The translations under genes were made by a program, and so were the position numbers. A model generated the notes under the pieces. It saw only the letters and a list, made by a program, of their open reading frames with translations, was not told the origin of the DNA and made no database searches. From Rheinheimera pacifica (GTDB lineage: Bacteria > Pseudomonadota > Gammaproteobacteria > Enterobacterales > Alteromonadaceae), in the NCBI RefSeq assembly GCF_024809855.1, contig NZ_JANUEM010000001.1, positions 186,001 through 250,000 of the forward strand: DNA of 64,000 bases, read 5' to 3'. Shown one piece after another: positions 36,513 through 47,280 of this stretch; position 1 is the first letter of the stretch, and each line of letters starts with the position of its first letter.

Positions 36513-39173
36513 TCAGGCATCAGAAATGGTGCTATCTTCATTATCTGCCTGAATATTCACTTGTATCTGTGTCAGCAACTGCAGACACTCGTCTTGTTGT
36601 TGCCTGTTGGCCGCCACTTCAAGCTCACCAGCCAGCCGGGTAAGTTGCGGATACCCCATACTGCCCGCGCTGCCTTTAAGGCTGTGAGCGGCAAATGCCA
36701 GCTCCCGCCACTGCTCAGAGCTAAAGTACTGTGCCAACTCCTGATACAATTGTGGTAGCTGAGCAGCATACTGACGCTTTAACGCTTGCATTTGTGGGTC
36801 CTGCGCCAATTGTTGCTCCAGGCTATTTAAAGCGGGTACTGTCTGGTTAGTATACTTTGCCAGCAGTGCCATAAGTTCTTTATGGTTAACCGGTTTTGCC
36901 AGCAAACTCTGGCAACCCGCCCGCTTGTATCGCTCTAGATCTTCAGTCATTACATTTGCTGTTACAGCAATTACCGGTGTATCAATACCGGCATGACGGA
37001 TCAGCTGCGTTGCTTCTTCGCCGCCCATTAACGGCATTTGCATGTCCATAAAAATCAGATCAAAATCTTCTGCCAAAGCACGTTCTACTGCCTTATGGCC
37101 GTTATCTACCAGTACGCAGCTGGTATTGGCTTTTTCCAGCATTAGCTGCAGCAATAGCTGATTATCAGGGTTATCTTCTGCCACCAGTATATGCAGTTGT
37201 TGCACCGCAACAGTCTGGGCATTTTGTGCAGCTACCTGAGCCTCTCTTGAAAAAGACTGTACCAGCTCAGTTAACTGGCCTGAACAATCAAATTGCAGCT
37301 CAAAACAGCTACCAATACCTTTGACACTTTCAACCTGTATATCACCCCGCATTTGCTGCATCAGTTTCTTTGAAATACACAAACCAAGCCCGGTGCCACC
37401 AAAATGGCGGGTTACCGTGGCATCTGCCTGTACAAAAGGCTGGAAAATACGGCCCTGCTCTTCTGCAGACATACCGATACCCGTATCTTTTACTTTAATT
37501 GACAACTGTTGCGCAATGGCGTCGAAGGACACACTGATAACTATTTTGCCTTTTTGGGTAAACTTGACAGCATTACTGGTCAGGTTGAGCAACACCTGCC
37601 GAAAACGTAATACGTCGTTATACAGCGTCAGCGGTAACGGAAATTGCAAGTCTAGCAGGCAGCTCAGTCCTTTCGCTTCCCCCTGGCTGCGGGTTAACTG
37701 GAAAACATCATCTATCAAGGCTAAGCAATTAAAATGTTCGTTCAACAGCTCCAGTTTTTCTGCTTCTATTTTAGATAAGTCCAGAATATCGTTAATTAAT
37801 CCAAGCAAGTGATCACCGCTTTTCAGTACCCGCTGCAAATAATTTTGCCGCTTGTCGTTGTCAGGCTCGGTTTGCGCCTGCTCTGAAAAGCCAATAATGG
37901 CAGTCAGCGGAGTACGGATCTCATGGCTCATATTAGCCAGAAACACGCTTTTCAGCCGGTTAGCCTGCTCGGCTGTTTCACGGGCCAGGATCAATTCCTG
38001 ATTCGCTGCGGCTAAGTCATCATTGGCGCGGGCTAAATCCTGGGTACGGCGCAGTACTTTGTCTTCCAGCTGTTGTTTATAGGCACGTTCCCGTTCACGA
38101 TACACCCGCAGCTGGCGCACCATAACATTAAAAGCAGCGAACATGTCGCCCAGTTCATCCTGTTTGGTCACTTCCAATAAAGTAGACAAGTCACCCCGCC
38201 CTACTGCTGTTTTCGCTGCTGTCAGTTGTTTGATTGGTTCAAATACATTGCGGATCAGTAGCCAGTACACCAGCAAGGGCAACATAAGGCAAACCAGTAA
38301 TGTCATCAGCACCAGTACCAGCGACATCAATTTTTGCTGACGGTACAGCTCGCCCTCATCCAGCCCATATAACAGCTGAAAAGAACCCGGCAGACTTTTA
38401 CCCAGTAATAGCCGCGTTTGGCCGAGCAAGATCACCGGCTTGAACTTGTCAGCATCAATACTTTGCTGGATCGCACGAAAATTAGTGGGCGCAAAAGCAC
38501 TGCCAATTAATGCTGGTGCGCTGGCATACGTCACAGTAGCGCTTTTGCTGATAAATAAGGTAACGCTGTTAGGCGTATGTTGATAATTGACAATATCAGA
38601 CAACAGTTGTGGCCTGACCACCACTACCAAATATCCCCACAACCGGCGGGATTCACTAACCGAGCCAGCATACAGCTTGTGCGCAAAAAACAGCTGCAGG
38701 TTTTTGCTGTCATTGTCACGAGCTAAAAAATAGCCTGACTCATCTACCATAGCCTGCAACGACGAGAAGTATTCATTACGAAACCGATTGGGGATGCCCG
38801 ACACTTCAGCTCTGGCCGGTAACTGGGTTTCATACTCACCGTTCAGGTTTACCAGTTTAAGAGCAACAATATACTGATCAGCCATTACATATTGAGTAAA
38901 CTGCTGTTCTAACGGTGTCAGTGTGGTATTGCTACGTTGCACGATATGCTGCTGTAGCAGCGGGCTTTGTGCCAGCATGGCAAGCCGGGTTTGTTGCAGC
39001 AACAAAAACTGCGTTAGCTCAGTTTGCTGTCTGAATAACGCCTGCTCTGCTTTAAAATAAGCTTCCTGCTGCAAATGTTGCTTGCTGAACTGGTACGCCA
39101 GATAGCCAAAAGCCATTACCGGCAATACCAGCAATGGCAACATATAAGCAACTAGCGTTTCGCGTAACCTCAT
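36513..39173 (-). CDS. Hybrid sensor kinase with Cache-like sensor, HAMP, REC and Hpt domains
   Basis: An 886-residue multi-step phosphorelay kinase. TM1 is about 9-27, a 250-residue periplasmic Cache-like sensor, TM2 about 283-307, HAMP 308-360, coiled coil, HisKA with H417 in FLANMSHEIRTPLTAIIGFSEQ, HATPase (NLTSNAVKFT, VKDTGIGM, GGTGLGLCIS), receiver with D710 in IFMDMQMPLMGG and K760, and a C-terminal Hpt domain with H830 in AHSLKGSAGSMG. The layout resembles BarA/LuxQ-like kinases, but the sensor differs, so no symbol is given. The final phosphate target could be the REC-TPR protein (4547) or the HDOD neighbour's pathway; this is speculation. Confidence 0.9.
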   Translation of the reverse strand: MRLRETLVAYMLPLLVLPVMAFGYLAYQFSKQHLQQEAYFKAEQALFRQQTELTQFLLLQQTRLAMLAQSPLLQQHIVQRSNTTLTPLEQQFTQYVMADQYIVALKLVNLNGEYETQLPARAEVSGIPNRFRNEYFSSLQAMVDESGYFLARDNDSKNLQLFFAHKLYAGSVSESRRLWGYLVVVVRPQLLSDIVNYQHTPNSVTLFISKSATVTYASAPALIGSAFAPTNFRAIQQSIDADKFKPVILLGQTRLLLGKSLPGSFQLLYGLDEGELYRQQKLMSLVLVLMTLLVCLMLPLLVYWLLIRNVFEPIKQLTAAKTAVGRGDLSTLLEVTKQDELGDMFAAFNVMVRQLRVYRERERAYKQQLEDKVLRRTQDLARANDDLAAANQELILARETAEQANRLKSVFLANMSHEIRTPLTAIIGFSEQAQTEPDNDKRQNYLQRVLKSGDHLLGLINDILDLSKIEAEKLELLNEHFNCLALIDDVFQLTRSQGEAKGLSCLLDLQFPLPLTLYNDVLRFRQVLLNLTSNAVKFTQKGKIVISVSFDAIAQQLSIKVKDTGIGMSAEEQGRIFQPFVQADATVTRHFGGTGLGLCISKKLMQQMRGDIQVESVKGIGSCFELQFDCSGQLTELVQSFSREAQVAAQNAQTVAVQQLHILVAEDNPDNQLLLQLMLEKANTSCVLVDNGHKAVERALAEDFDLIFMDMQMPLMGGEEATQLIRHAGIDTPVIAVTANVMTEDLERYKRAGCQSLLAKPVNHKELMALLAKYTNQTVPALNSLEQQLAQDPQMQALKRQYAAQLPQLYQELAQYFSSEQWRELAFAAHSLKGSAGSMGYPQLTRLAGELEVAANRQQQDECLQLLTQIQVNIQADNEDSTISDA

Positions 39174-39261
39174 CCCTGTCCTGGCTCACAGGCAAAGCCT
39201 TACCAGCTTTGCATATTTTTCATCGCTACAGCATAACCAGCATACGACAACGCCACAAGCG

Positions 39262-40125
39262 CTAGTTTACGTCTGCGTTATACAGGGTTTTAATCCATCG
39301 CTCTTCGGTAATAAAGTTCCAGTGCCAGCCCTGCCATTGCTCGCCCAGCCCCTTGTCTACTGCCTGCTGTTCGGTCATACCGGCGGCTTTATACCCTTGC
39401 ACCACTGCCAGTGTAGCTTCCATCATATCCAAAGAGCGTTGCACACCGGCTTTGTTAGTTAACTGGCCGTGGCCGGGAATAACTTTAGTTTGCTCGTTTA
39501 GCATGCCGATAAGGGCGCGGGTATTATCAATATAACCTTTAACCGAACCGCCGTTGCTGACATCAATAAACGGAAACCGGCCTTCAAACAACAAATCACC
39601 AAAATGTACTGCATTGGCTTGTTCAAACCAAACTACGATATCACCGTCTGTATGGCCTGGCGGCATATAGTCCAGCCTGACTGTCTGGCCGTTTAAATGC
39701 AGGCTAAGCTGATCACTGAAGGTAGTTTTCGGTAAGCCATTGCGTGGAAATTTTGCATCCTGTGTTAAACGGCTTAAGACGTTGCGATGGGCAATAATAT
39801 CAATATTGGCAGCAAGTAAACTGTTACCGCCGACATGATCACCATGCAGATGGGTGTTTATAAGGGTTGTCAGGGATTTATTGGCGCTTAACTGCATTAA
39901 CTTGGTTTTAATTTTATCGGCTAGTTCAGCATATTGCGTATCAACCAGCAACACCTTCTCACCGGCGATTAAGGTAGCCATATTGCCACCGGCACCAGAC
40001 AGCATATACAGGTTGTCTGCCAGTTTCGTTTCCTCAATCTGCACATCTTTAAAACGGTCTGCCTGCAACGGTAAAGCCGCGAGCAGCAATACCAGTGCAG
40101 TAGTAGTAACTAAGCTAAGTTTCAT
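39262..40125 (-). CDS. Exported MBL-fold metallohydrolase
   Basis: Metallo-beta-lactamase superfamily enzyme of 287 residues with a Sec signal (MKLSLVTTTALVLLLAALPLQA). Zinc ligands are visible in THLHGDHVGG, the His in PPGHTDGD, the Asp in HFGDLLFEG and the His of IPGHGQLT, so two metals can be bound. The C-terminal helix contains GWHWNFITEERWI. Substrate unknown; the sequence does not look like a classical B1 beta-lactamase, rather the broad periplasmic group with esterase or lactonase-like members. The purine permease gene lies 6 bp upstream on the same strand, so the two are probably cotranscribed. Confidence 0.85.
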   Translation of the reverse strand: MKLSLVTTTALVLLLAALPLQADRFKDVQIEETKLADNLYMLSGAGGNMATLIAGEKVLLVDTQYAELADKIKTKLMQLSANKSLTTLINTHLHGDHVGGNSLLAANIDIIAHRNVLSRLTQDAKFPRNGLPKTTFSDQLSLHLNGQTVRLDYMPPGHTDGDIVVWFEQANAVHFGDLLFEGRFPFIDVSNGGSVKGYIDNTRALIGMLNEQTKVIPGHGQLTNKAGVQRSLDMMEATLAVVQGYKAAGMTEQQAVDKGLGEQWQGWHWNFITEERWIKTLYNADVN

Positions 40126-40131
40126 TGCTTA

Positions 40132-41421
40132 TTATCCCCAGATAAATTTGGCCAGAAATATCAGCGCCAGTACCCAGACACTGAGTGTGGTTTGTTGTAG
40201 CTTACCAGTCACTAAACATAACACAGCATAACTGATAAACCCCATACCAATGCCGTCTGAAATAGAAAACGTCAGCGGCATCATAATCAACACAACGCAT
40301 ACCGGCACGGCTTGGATCATATCGTCCCACTCTACATGCTTCAGGCTGCCAAGCATTAAAGTAGCTACATATAGCAAGGCACCGGCCGTAGCATAAGCTG
40401 GCACCATAGCGGCCAAGGGGGAAAACCATAACGCTGCCAGAAATAGCAAACCAGTCACCACTGCCATAAGCCCGGTACGGCCGCCTGCGGCTACCCCGCT
40501 GGTGCTCTCTACATAGCTGGTGGTGGTGGAAGTGCCAAACAGTGCACCTGCGATAGTAGCGCTGCTATCAGCGATCATTGCTTTACTAAGATCTGGTACT
40601 GTGCCATTTTTTTGCATTAAACCCGCTTTATGGCTTACTGCCACCAAAGTGCCTGAGGTATCAAATAAATCCAGAAACAGCAGGCTTAAAATAACCGGTA
40701 ACATACTTAAGCTAAGTGCAGCAGCAAAATCGAGCTGCATAAAGGTAGGGGCTAATGATGGCGGTAGCGCGACTACACCGGTAAACCGGGTATCACCAAG
40801 CCACCAGGCTGCAGCAGTTACCAGCAAAATACTGATTAACACTGCGCTGTGCCAACCACGATGTGCCAGAGCAAAAATAATAAAAAAACCTGCGACGGCT
40901 AATAACACTTGCGGGCTGTGTAAATTGCCCAGCGTTACCAGTGTAGCCGGGCTGGCCACAATAATATTAGCGGTTTTAAGCGCAATCAGCGCCAGAAACA
41001 TACCAATACCGGCAGCTATGCCCATCTTCAGCGGTAACGGTATACTGTTGATAATCCACTCGCGGATTTTGAAAATACTTAGCAGCAAAAATAAACAACC
41101 GGAGAAAAATACACACGCCAGTGCGGTTTGCCAGCTATGCCCCTGCTCTATCACTATCACGTAAGTGAAAAAAGCATTCAGCCCCATGCCCGGCGCCAAT
41201 GCTACCGGCAAGTTAGCCAGCAAACCCATTAACAGGCAGCCTAAGGCTGCTGCAAGACAGGTAGCAACAAAAACTGCCCCCTGGTCCATACCGGTTTGTG
41301 TCAGCATGGCCGGGTTAACAAACAACACATATGACATAGCCATAAAGGTTGTCAGGCCCGCTACGGCCTCACGTTTAACCGATGTGCTGCGGCCACTAAG
41401 TGCAAAGAGTCTGTCCAGCAA
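40132..41421 (-). CDS. NCS2-family purine permease (AzgA/GhxP-AdeP type)
   Basis: Inner-membrane proton symporter for adenine or guanine/hypoxanthine. The 429-residue protein has about 12-14 hydrophobic segments and AzgA-branch motifs: REAVAGLTTFMAMSYVLFVNPAML, ALAPGMGLNAFFTYV, LFLDLFDTSGTLVAVSHKAGLM and GTSTTTSYVESTSGVAAGGRTGLMAVVTG (substrate-binding region). The start appears to be TTG at 41421, behind GAGG with suitable spacing; no ATG lies near the conserved N-terminus. Uptake by this permease would complement salvage by gsk. No purine riboswitch is visible in the 70-bp upstream gap. Confidence 0.88.
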   Translation of the reverse strand: MLDRLFALSGRSTSVKREAVAGLTTFMAMSYVLFVNPAMLTQTGMDQGAVFVATCLAAALGCLLMGLLANLPVALAPGMGLNAFFTYVIVIEQGHSWQTALACVFFSGCLFLLLSIFKIREWIINSIPLPLKMGIAAGIGMFLALIALKTANIIVASPATLVTLGNLHSPQVLLAVAGFFIIFALAHRGWHSAVLISILLVTAAAWWLGDTRFTGVVALPPSLAPTFMQLDFAAALSLSMLPVILSLLFLDLFDTSGTLVAVSHKAGLMQKNGTVPDLSKAMIADSSATIAGALFGTSTTTSYVESTSGVAAGGRTGLMAVVTGLLFLAALWFSPLAAMVPAYATAGALLYVATLMLGSLKHVEWDDMIQAVPVCVVLIMMPLTFSISDGIGMGFISYAVLCLVTGKLQQTTLSVWVLALIFLAKFIWG

Positions 41422-41491
41422 GATGCTATTCCTCTAATGTAAAAAGCTGGCATTACGCCAGCTTTGGTATTAACCCGATTAACTCATCTGC

Positions 41492-41704
41492 TCAGATAAT
41501 TTTATTCTGCTGCCAAAACTTTTCTTTATCCAGACGTTTTTGCCGCTTTTCACAAGGTTTATCACAATCGCAGGCTTTCTCTATACCCAGTTCGCCCAAG
41601 CCACCACAGCTGCCTGCAATTGTTTTGCGCTGAACCAGATAACCGATAGCCATCGCGACCATAACCAGCAGAAACAAACCGAAAGTTAATAAAAAAATAG
41701 TCAT
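41492..41704 (-). CDS. nqrM: Na+-NQR maturation protein NqrM
   Basis: Small membrane protein needed to mature Na+-translocating NADH:quinone reductase, probably delivering iron to NqrD/E. The 70-residue protein has one membrane helix (about 2-24) followed by a Cys-rich motif, SCGGLGELGIEKACDCDKPC, with four conserved Cys. The frame opens at GTG 41710, but ATG at 41704 follows GGAG at the right distance. It sits directly after apbE in nqrABCDEF-apbE-nqrM order. Confidence 0.93.
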   Translation of the reverse strand: MTIFLLTFGLFLLVMVAMAIGYLVQRKTIAGSCGGLGELGIEKACDCDKPCEKRQKRLDKEKFWQQNKII

Positions 41705-41714
41705 AATCACTCCG

Positions 41715-42740
41715 CTATTTTGCTAAATAAGGTTTGAAGGCTTCAGAGCTAAGCTCGGTATAGCCATCGTCTGTTTTAACCACCAGTAAAACCGCAATAG
41801 CATGCTGGTTGGCAAAAGCCAGTGCCTCTTGTGAATCCATGACATTGAGCGCTGTAGCATAGCCGTCTGCTGTCATACAGGACGGGTGCAATACCGTTAC
41901 CGATACAGTACGGTTATTAATCGGCTTGCCGGTACGCGGGTCAAGTAAATGCGAATAGCGTACGCCATCCTCTTCAAAATAATTCCGGTAGTCGCCAGAG
42001 GTTGCCACGCCGATATCACCGGGAGCCAGAATACGTTGCACGGCACGGTCGTTATTAACGGGCTTTTCAATCGCAATTTTCCACGGCTGTTGCTCAGGCT
42101 TAACACCTTTTAGCCGCATTTCACCACCAATTTCTACCAGATAATTGCTGATGCCGTTTTGCTCCAGTATCGCCGCCACCTGATCTACGCCAAAGCCTTT
42201 TGCTATCGGAGATAAATCAACGGCAAGTTCAGCTTCAGTTTTTTGCAAACCTTGAGCTGTCAGCGTTAATTTATCAAAACCTACTACTGCTCTGGTTTGT
42301 GCTATTACCGCATCATCCGGAGCATGTTCTATACGGCCTCTGGCACCAAACCCCCACAGCTCTACCAAGGGCCCAACAGTAACATCCAGCACACCCTGCG
42401 TCTGCTGCGCAATACGTAATGCTTCTGCCACTACCGTGTGGGTTTGAGGCGACAATGGAAAAATACTACCATCGCTATGTCGGTTAAAACGCATCAGCTC
42501 CGATTCAGGCCGGTAGGTAGACATTAAGTCGTTTACCAGTTCCAGTTCAGTATCAATCTGCTGTTGCAAGGCCGTTTTGTTTACTGCGACATCTGAGTAA
42601 AACTTAACCACATAGTAAGTTCCCATCGTGTTACCGTTTAACTGATATTGCTCAGTCGGCGGGGTTGACGGGCTGCATGAAACTAAAATGGCCAGCCCGA
42701 TAAGAGCCAGCCAGTTTTTCAGCAAAGAAACACGGGACAT
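41715..42740 (-). CDS. apbE: FAD:protein FMN transferase ApbE
   Basis: Attaches FMN covalently to Thr residues of NqrB and NqrC in the periplasm, using FAD. It has a lipoprotein signal (LAILVSC), then NTMGTYYVVKF, LMSTYRPESELMRFNR, DVTVGPLVELWGFG, VDLSPIAKGFGVDQVA, NYLVEIGGEMRLKG and SHLLDPRTGKPI. The frame extends to TTG 42767, but ATG at 42740 has AGGA 6 nt before it; the product is 341 residues. The nqr operon upstream provides its substrates. Confidence 0.94.
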   Translation of the reverse strand: MSRVSLLKNWLALIGLAILVSCSPSTPPTEQYQLNGNTMGTYYVVKFYSDVAVNKTALQQQIDTELELVNDLMSTYRPESELMRFNRHSDGSIFPLSPQTHTVVAEALRIAQQTQGVLDVTVGPLVELWGFGARGRIEHAPDDAVIAQTRAVVGFDKLTLTAQGLQKTEAELAVDLSPIAKGFGVDQVAAILEQNGISNYLVEIGGEMRLKGVKPEQQPWKIAIEKPVNNDRAVQRILAPGDIGVATSGDYRNYFEEDGVRYSHLLDPRTGKPINNRTVSVTVLHPSCMTADGYATALNVMDSQEALAFANQHAIAVLLVVKTDDGYTELSSEAFKPYLAK

Positions 42741-42759
42741 AAAGGTTCCTGATAGCAGA

Positions 42760-42784
42760 AGGGGCAACCTGTTACGGTGCCCCT
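42760..42784 (-). other. Hairpin between nqrF and apbE
   Basis: AGGGGCA (42760-42766) pairs with TGCCCCT (42778-42784) across an 11-nt loop in the 62-bp gap between nqrF and apbE. No T run follows on the minus strand. It could be an mRNA-processing or stability hairpin that lowers apbE-nqrM levels. Confidence 0.4.
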
Positions 42785-42802
42785 GCCGGTTTTACTTAAC
42801 TG

Positions 42803-44035
42803 TTAACCACCGAAGTCGTCTAACAGAATATTTTCATCTTCTACGCCAAGATCTTTAAGCATATTGATAACTGCTTTATTCATCATCGGCGGGCCGCACA
42901 TATAGAACTCACAATCTTCCGGTGCTTTATGGTTTTTCAGGTAGTTTTCATAAATAACATTATGAATAAAACCTGTGTAACCCGTCCAGTTATCTTCTGG
43001 TTGTGGATCTGATAACGCTACATGCCACTCGAAGTTGTCATTTTCTGCCGCCAGCATATCGAAATCTTCTACGTAGAACATTTCACGCTTAGAACGGGCA
43101 CCATACCAGAAAGTAATTTTACGCTTCGATTGTAACCGGCGTAGCTGGTCAAAAATGTGCGAGCGCATTGGCGCCATACCGGCACCACCACCGATAAACA
43201 CCATTTCTGCTTCGGTTTCTTTGGCAAAGAACTCACCAAATGGGCCAGAAATAGTTACTTTATCGCCTTCTTTTAGGCTCCAGATATAAGACGACATCTT
43301 ACCGCACGGTAATGTCAAATTATTAGGTGGCGGCGTAGCAATACGCACGTTCAGCATAATAATGCCTTCTTCTTCCGGATAGTTCGCCATTGAGTAAGCG
43401 CGAATAGTTTCGTCGTCTACTTTTGACTCCAGGCTGAAGAACTTGAAGCGTTCCCAGTCACCACGGTATTGCTCAGGGATGTCAAAATCCTTGTATTTAA
43501 CGTGGTGGGCAGGCGCTTCAATCTGAATATAACCACCGGCACGAAATGGCACAGATTCGCCATCAGGGATCTGCAGCTTAAGCTCTTTAATAAAAGTAGC
43601 CTTGTTATCGTTAGAAATAACAGTACAGTCCCATTTTTTGATGCCGAAGATTTCTTCTTCAACTTCAATTTCCATGTCAGACTTTACGTTCACCTGACAA
43701 GACAAACGGCAACCTTCACGGGCTTCGCCTTTAGTAATGTGGCCAAGCTCAGTAGGTAGAATTTCTCCGCCACCTGAGTGCACATGCACACGGCACTGGC
43801 CGCAAGAACCACCACCACCACAGGCTGATGACAGGAAAATACCTTTGTCGGCCAGTACGCCAAGCAGTTTACCGCCGGCTTTAGTTTTAATAGCTTTGCT
43901 TGGATCACCGTTAATGCTAATGGTGACATCACCGGACGAAACCAGCTTGGATTTGGCTACCAAAATAATGACAACCAACGCCAGCACCACCAGGGTAAAC
44001 ATGGCAACGCCAAGAATAATATCTAGATTTTCCAT
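42803..44035 (-). CDS. nqrF: Na+-NQR subunit F (NADH-oxidising flavoprotein)
   Basis: Entry point for electrons: oxidises NADH through FAD and a [2Fe-2S] cluster. In 410 residues it has an N-terminal membrane helix (about 7-27), a ferredoxin domain with C72, C78, C81 ([11 protein letters not shown]) and C113, then FAD binding ([10 protein letters not shown], matching the RxYS motif) and NAD binding ([30 protein letters not shown]). The C-terminal aromatic/acidic LLDDFGG is typical. Last structural subunit in the operon. Confidence 0.97.
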   Translation of the reverse strand: MENLDIILGVAMFTLVVLALVVIILVAKSKLVSSGDVTISINGDPSKAIKTKAGGKLLGVLADKGIFLSSACGGGGSCGQCRVHVHSGGGEILPTELGHITKGEAREGCRLSCQVNVKSDMEIEVEEEIFGIKKWDCTVISNDNKATFIKELKLQIPDGESVPFRAGGYIQIEAPAHHVKYKDFDIPEQYRGDWERFKFFSLESKVDDETIRAYSMANYPEEEGIIMLNVRIATPPPNNLTLPCGKMSSYIWSLKEGDKVTISGPFGEFFAKETEAEMVFIGGGAGMAPMRSHIFDQLRRLQSKRKITFWYGARSKREMFYVEDFDMLAAENDNFEWHVALSDPQPEDNWTGYTGFIHNVIYENYLKNHKAPEDCEFYMCGPPMMNKAVINMLKDLGVEDENILLDDFGG

Positions 44036-44053
44036 CTTGTGTTCCTTTACCTC

Positions 44054-44662
44054 TTACAGTGATACACCAGAGAATGACATAAAGCCAAAGCCCATCAAAC
44101 CCACTACTAAGAAAGTAATACCCAGACCACGTAAACCATGTGGAATATCTGCGTACTTTAACTTCTCACGAATACCTGCCAGCAGTGTAATCGCCAACAT
44201 CCAGCCAATACCGCTACCCAGGCCAAATACTACGCTTTCACCAAAGTTATAATCACGCTCAACCATAAAGGCTACTGCACCGAAAATAGCACAGTTAACG
44301 GTGATTAACGGCAGGAAGATACCTAAGGCGTTGTACAGTGCCGGGAAAAACTTATCCAGGATCATTTCCAGGATTTGTACCAGCGCGGCGATAACACCGA
44401 TGTAGGTTAAAAAGCCCAGGAAACTTAAATCAGCTTCCGGAAAACCTGCCCATGCCAACGCACCTGGCGCCAGTAAGTTCTGGAATACCAGATTGTTTAC
44501 CGGTACAGAGATAGCCAGTACCACAGTTACCGCAATACCCAGACTGAACGCAGTGGTGATTTTTTTCGAAATGGCAATAAAAGTACACATGCCAAGGAAG
44601 AATGACAGCGCCAGGTTTTCAATAAACACTGCGCGGACAAATAAGCTTATATAATGTTCCAT
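44054..44662 (-). CDS. nqrE: Na+-NQR subunit E
   Basis: Integral membrane subunit of 202 residues with six hydrophobic helices, sister of NqrD/RnfA. It contains [14 protein letters not shown] and VNCAIFGAV, where the Cys of one half pairs with NqrD's Cys to hold the intramembrane iron centre of the complex. Located 10 bp after nqrD and 18 bp before nqrF. Confidence 0.97.
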   Translation of the reverse strand: MEHYISLFVRAVFIENLALSFFLGMCTFIAISKKITTAFSLGIAVTVVLAISVPVNNLVFQNLLAPGALAWAGFPEADLSFLGFLTYIGVIAALVQILEMILDKFFPALYNALGIFLPLITVNCAIFGAVAFMVERDYNFGESVVFGLGSGIGWMLAITLLAGIREKLKYADIPHGLRGLGITFLVVGLMGFGFMSFSGVSL

Positions 44663-44672
44663 CTATAGCTCC

Positions 44673-45302
44673 TTAAGCCTTCTCGACCTGTTCAGTACGG
44701 AAGGTGCGCAGTATCCAAATAAAGCCAGCGATAATGATAAAGGCGCTAGGTGGCATTAACAGCAGCCCCATTGGCTGATACCAACCGCCATCTTTTACCA
44801 GTGGTAGTATTTCTATGCCAAACACCGTGCCTGAACCACCCAGCTCACGGATAAAGGCAACTATCATTAACACCACGCTGTAGCCTAAACCGTTACCTAT
44901 GCCATCCAGAAAGCTCATACCAGGCGAGCTTTTCATTGCATAAGCCTCAGCACGACCCATAACGATACAGTTGGTAATAATCAGACCAACGAATACAGAC
45001 AGCTCTTTAGCGACATCGTAAGCAAAGGCTTTTAACAATTGGTCTACTACTATTACCAGAGATGCGATGATCGTCATTTGCACGATAATACGGACACTGG
45101 AAGGGATATGATTACGGATTAAAGAGATAAAAAAGTTAGAGAAAGCCGTTACCAGGGTAAGTGCAATACACATTACCAGGGCTTTATCCATCTTGGTGGT
45201 TACCGCCAGCGCAGAACAGATACCCAGTACCTGTAACGCAATGGGGTTATTAGCAAATACCGGTCCAAACAGAACGGTTTTAATCTCTTTTGCATTAGCC
45301 AT
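44673..45302 (-). CDS. nqrD: Na+-NQR subunit D
   Basis: Integral membrane subunit of 209 residues and six helices, sister of NqrE/RnfE, with [18 protein letters not shown] and [16 protein letters not shown] carrying the conserved Cys residues of the NqrD/E iron centre. The start overlaps the nqrC stop by 8 nt (45295-45302). Confidence 0.97.
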   Translation of the reverse strand: MANAKEIKTVLFGPVFANNPIALQVLGICSALAVTTKMDKALVMCIALTLVTAFSNFFISLIRNHIPSSVRIIVQMTIIASLVIVVDQLLKAFAYDVAKELSVFVGLIITNCIVMGRAEAYAMKSSPGMSFLDGIGNGLGYSVVLMIVAFIRELGGSGTVFGIEILPLVKDGGWYQPMGLLLMPPSAFIIIAGFIWILRTFRTEQVEKA

Positions 45303-46080
45303 TGTTTAATGCTCCATCACGAACTTTAGCCAGGAAAGGCGCAAAACCTTTAGAACCTGCCCAGAAATCGAAAGTGTTCTGTACACCATTAGCCGTTAAC
45401 GTTGCACCTGATAAGCCATCAACTTCATAAGTTGAATCAGGGCTGGCATTACCCGGTTTGCGCACTTTAATGGCCGGCATACCAGAGGCATCTAACAGTT
45501 TTTTACCTTCAAACTGCTTTACCCAGTTTGGATTTTGCACTTCGCCACCCAAGCCGGCTGTTTCACCCTGCTCATAGTAGTTAAGGCCCTGTATAGTAGC
45601 ACCGTCCGGTGCCATTGCCAGGAAAGCATGCATAGTTGACCATAAACCATAGCCGTGAATTGGCAATACAATTGACGTCAACTCGCCTGATTCAACACCT
45701 TTTTCATAAGCCAGGTACACAGGTGCGATATTTGCCCGGGTTCTTATCGAGGCTAAGTCATCCCGCCCTTCCAGGCGTGTGCTTTCTTGCGGATCTTTCA
45801 TAAACTTGCGGTAATCATAGTTTGCTGGCTTTTCAACAAAATCACCGCTGTCCAGATCAACAAAACGCTCAACAATGTGCTTGCTATACAGCTCAGCGAC
45901 ATTGCTACCCGTTAGCAAACCGGTCACTGCTAACACGTTTTTTTGTGAATCGAGCAGTTTATTCGCGGTTTGCTGCGGACGTAGTTGAACCGCTGCAGTA
46001 GATACCACAACCGCACAGACTAAACATAAAGAGATGACTACGATCAGCGTTTTGCTGATGCTATCGTTATTACTAGACAT
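45295..46080 (-). CDS. nqrC: Na+-NQR subunit C (covalent FMN)
   Basis: Carries FMN bound through a phosphoester to Thr in the motif SGAT ([16 protein letters not shown] near the C-terminus), placed there by ApbE. It has one N-terminal membrane helix and a periplasmic FMN-binding domain with [11 protein letters not shown] and [10 protein letters not shown]. The open frame continues to 46140, but ATG at 46080 ([10 protein letters not shown]) matches the family start and overlaps the nqrB stop by 8 nt. Length 261 residues. Confidence 0.95.
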   Translation of the reverse strand: MSSNNDSISKTLIVVISLCLVCAVVVSTAAVQLRPQQTANKLLDSQKNVLAVTGLLTGSNVAELYSKHIVERFVDLDSGDFVEKPANYDYRKFMKDPQESTRLEGRDDLASIRTRANIAPVYLAYEKGVESGELTSIVLPIHGYGLWSTMHAFLAMAPDGATIQGLNYYEQGETAGLGGEVQNPNWVKQFEGKKLLDASGMPAIKVRKPGNASPDSTYEVDGLSGATLTANGVQNTFDFWAGSKGFAPFLAKVRDGALNNG

Positions 46081-47278
46081 TACGTGCCAGCCTCCGCTTA
46101 ATATTGGCCTGAGCCACGAAGAAATCGAATAATGGCGCAAACAGGTTCGCGAACAATATGGCTAACATCATACCTTCAGGGTATGCCGGGTTAGCTACAC
46201 GGATCATCACCACCATAAAACCAATTAAAATACCGTACGCCCATTTACCCTGATTGGTAAAAGAGGCTGATACCGGATCAGTTGCCATAAAGAACATACC
46301 AATAGCAAAACCACCCAGTACTAAGTGCCAGTGCCACGGCATAGCAAACATAGCATTAGATTCAGAGCCAATAGCATTGAACAAATATGCTGTTAACACC
46401 ATACCGACCATTACACCAGCAACAATGCGCCACGACGCAATGCGGAAGTAAATCAGGGCTAAACCACCAATTAACAGTGCTAGTACGGACGTTTCACCGA
46501 CAGAGCCAGGAATCAAACCATAGAAAGCATCCCACCACAGTTGCATATTGGCAGAGTAATCTAAATCACCTGCTGCTGCTTTGCTTAACCAGGTCGCGCC
46601 TGAGTAACCATCCGCTACTGTCCACACTGCATCACCGGAAATTTGCGCCGGGTAAGCAAAGAACAGGAAAGCACGGCCGGCTAAAGCAGGGTTTAAGAAG
46701 TTACGGCCAGTACCACCAAATACTTCTTTGGCAATAACAACACCGAACGTAATACCCAATGCAACCTGCCACAGCGGAATGGTTGCCGGCAGGATCAGGG
46801 CAAACAGGATAGAACTAACAAAGAAGCCTTCGTTCACTTCATGCTTACGCACAGAAGCAAACAATACTTCCCAGAAACCACCGACAATAAAGGTTACGGC
46901 ATAAATAGGCAGGAACCAAACGGCACCATACCACATTTTGCTGCCCCAGCCGGATTGTGCTGTCAGCTCACCACCTAAGGCCTGATAAATAGCAACCTGC
47001 CAGGTGTCTGGTGTACCAAAACCGGCCTGCAGAGCGATAACCGCCTGATGACCAATATTGTACATACCAAAAAACAGTGCCGGGAACAGCGCCAGCCAGA
47101 CAAAGATCATAATGCGTTTTAAATCGATACTGTCACGTACGTGAGTACCGTTTTTTGTTACAAGACCCGGGGTATAAAGAACAGTAGCAATAGCTTCATA
47201 CAGCGCATACCACTTTTCATACTTACCGCCTTTTTCAAAAGACGGCTCAATGCGCTCTAAAAAATGCTTCAAACTCAT
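46073..47278 (-). CDS. nqrB: Na+-NQR subunit B (covalent FMN, riboflavin; Na+ path)
   Basis: Polytopic membrane subunit with a Thr-linked FMN at SGAT ([11 protein letters not shown], about residue 229) and the main part of the sodium route. Signature segments are [38 protein letters not shown] and GWKM-like [10 protein letters not shown] at 47278 ([12 protein letters not shown]) gives 401 residues and matches the family start; the longer frame to 47311 would overlap nqrA. It follows nqrA by 2 bp. Confidence 0.96.
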   Translation of the reverse strand: MSLKHFLERIEPSFEKGGKYEKWYALYEAIATVLYTPGLVTKNGTHVRDSIDLKRIMIFVWLALFPALFFGMYNIGHQAVIALQAGFGTPDTWQVAIYQALGGELTAQSGWGSKMWYGAVWFLPIYAVTFIVGGFWEVLFASVRKHEVNEGFFVSSILFALILPATIPLWQVALGITFGVVIAKEVFGGTGRNFLNPALAGRAFLFFAYPAQISGDAVWTVADGYSGATWLSKAAAGDLDYSANMQLWWDAFYGLIPGSVGETSVLALLIGGLALIYFRIASWRIVAGVMVGMVLTAYLFNAIGSESNAMFAMPWHWHLVLGGFAIGMFFMATDPVSASFTNQGKWAYGILIGFMVVMIRVANPAYPEGMMLAILFANLFAPLFDFFVAQANIKRRLARNV

Positions 47279-47280
47279 GA

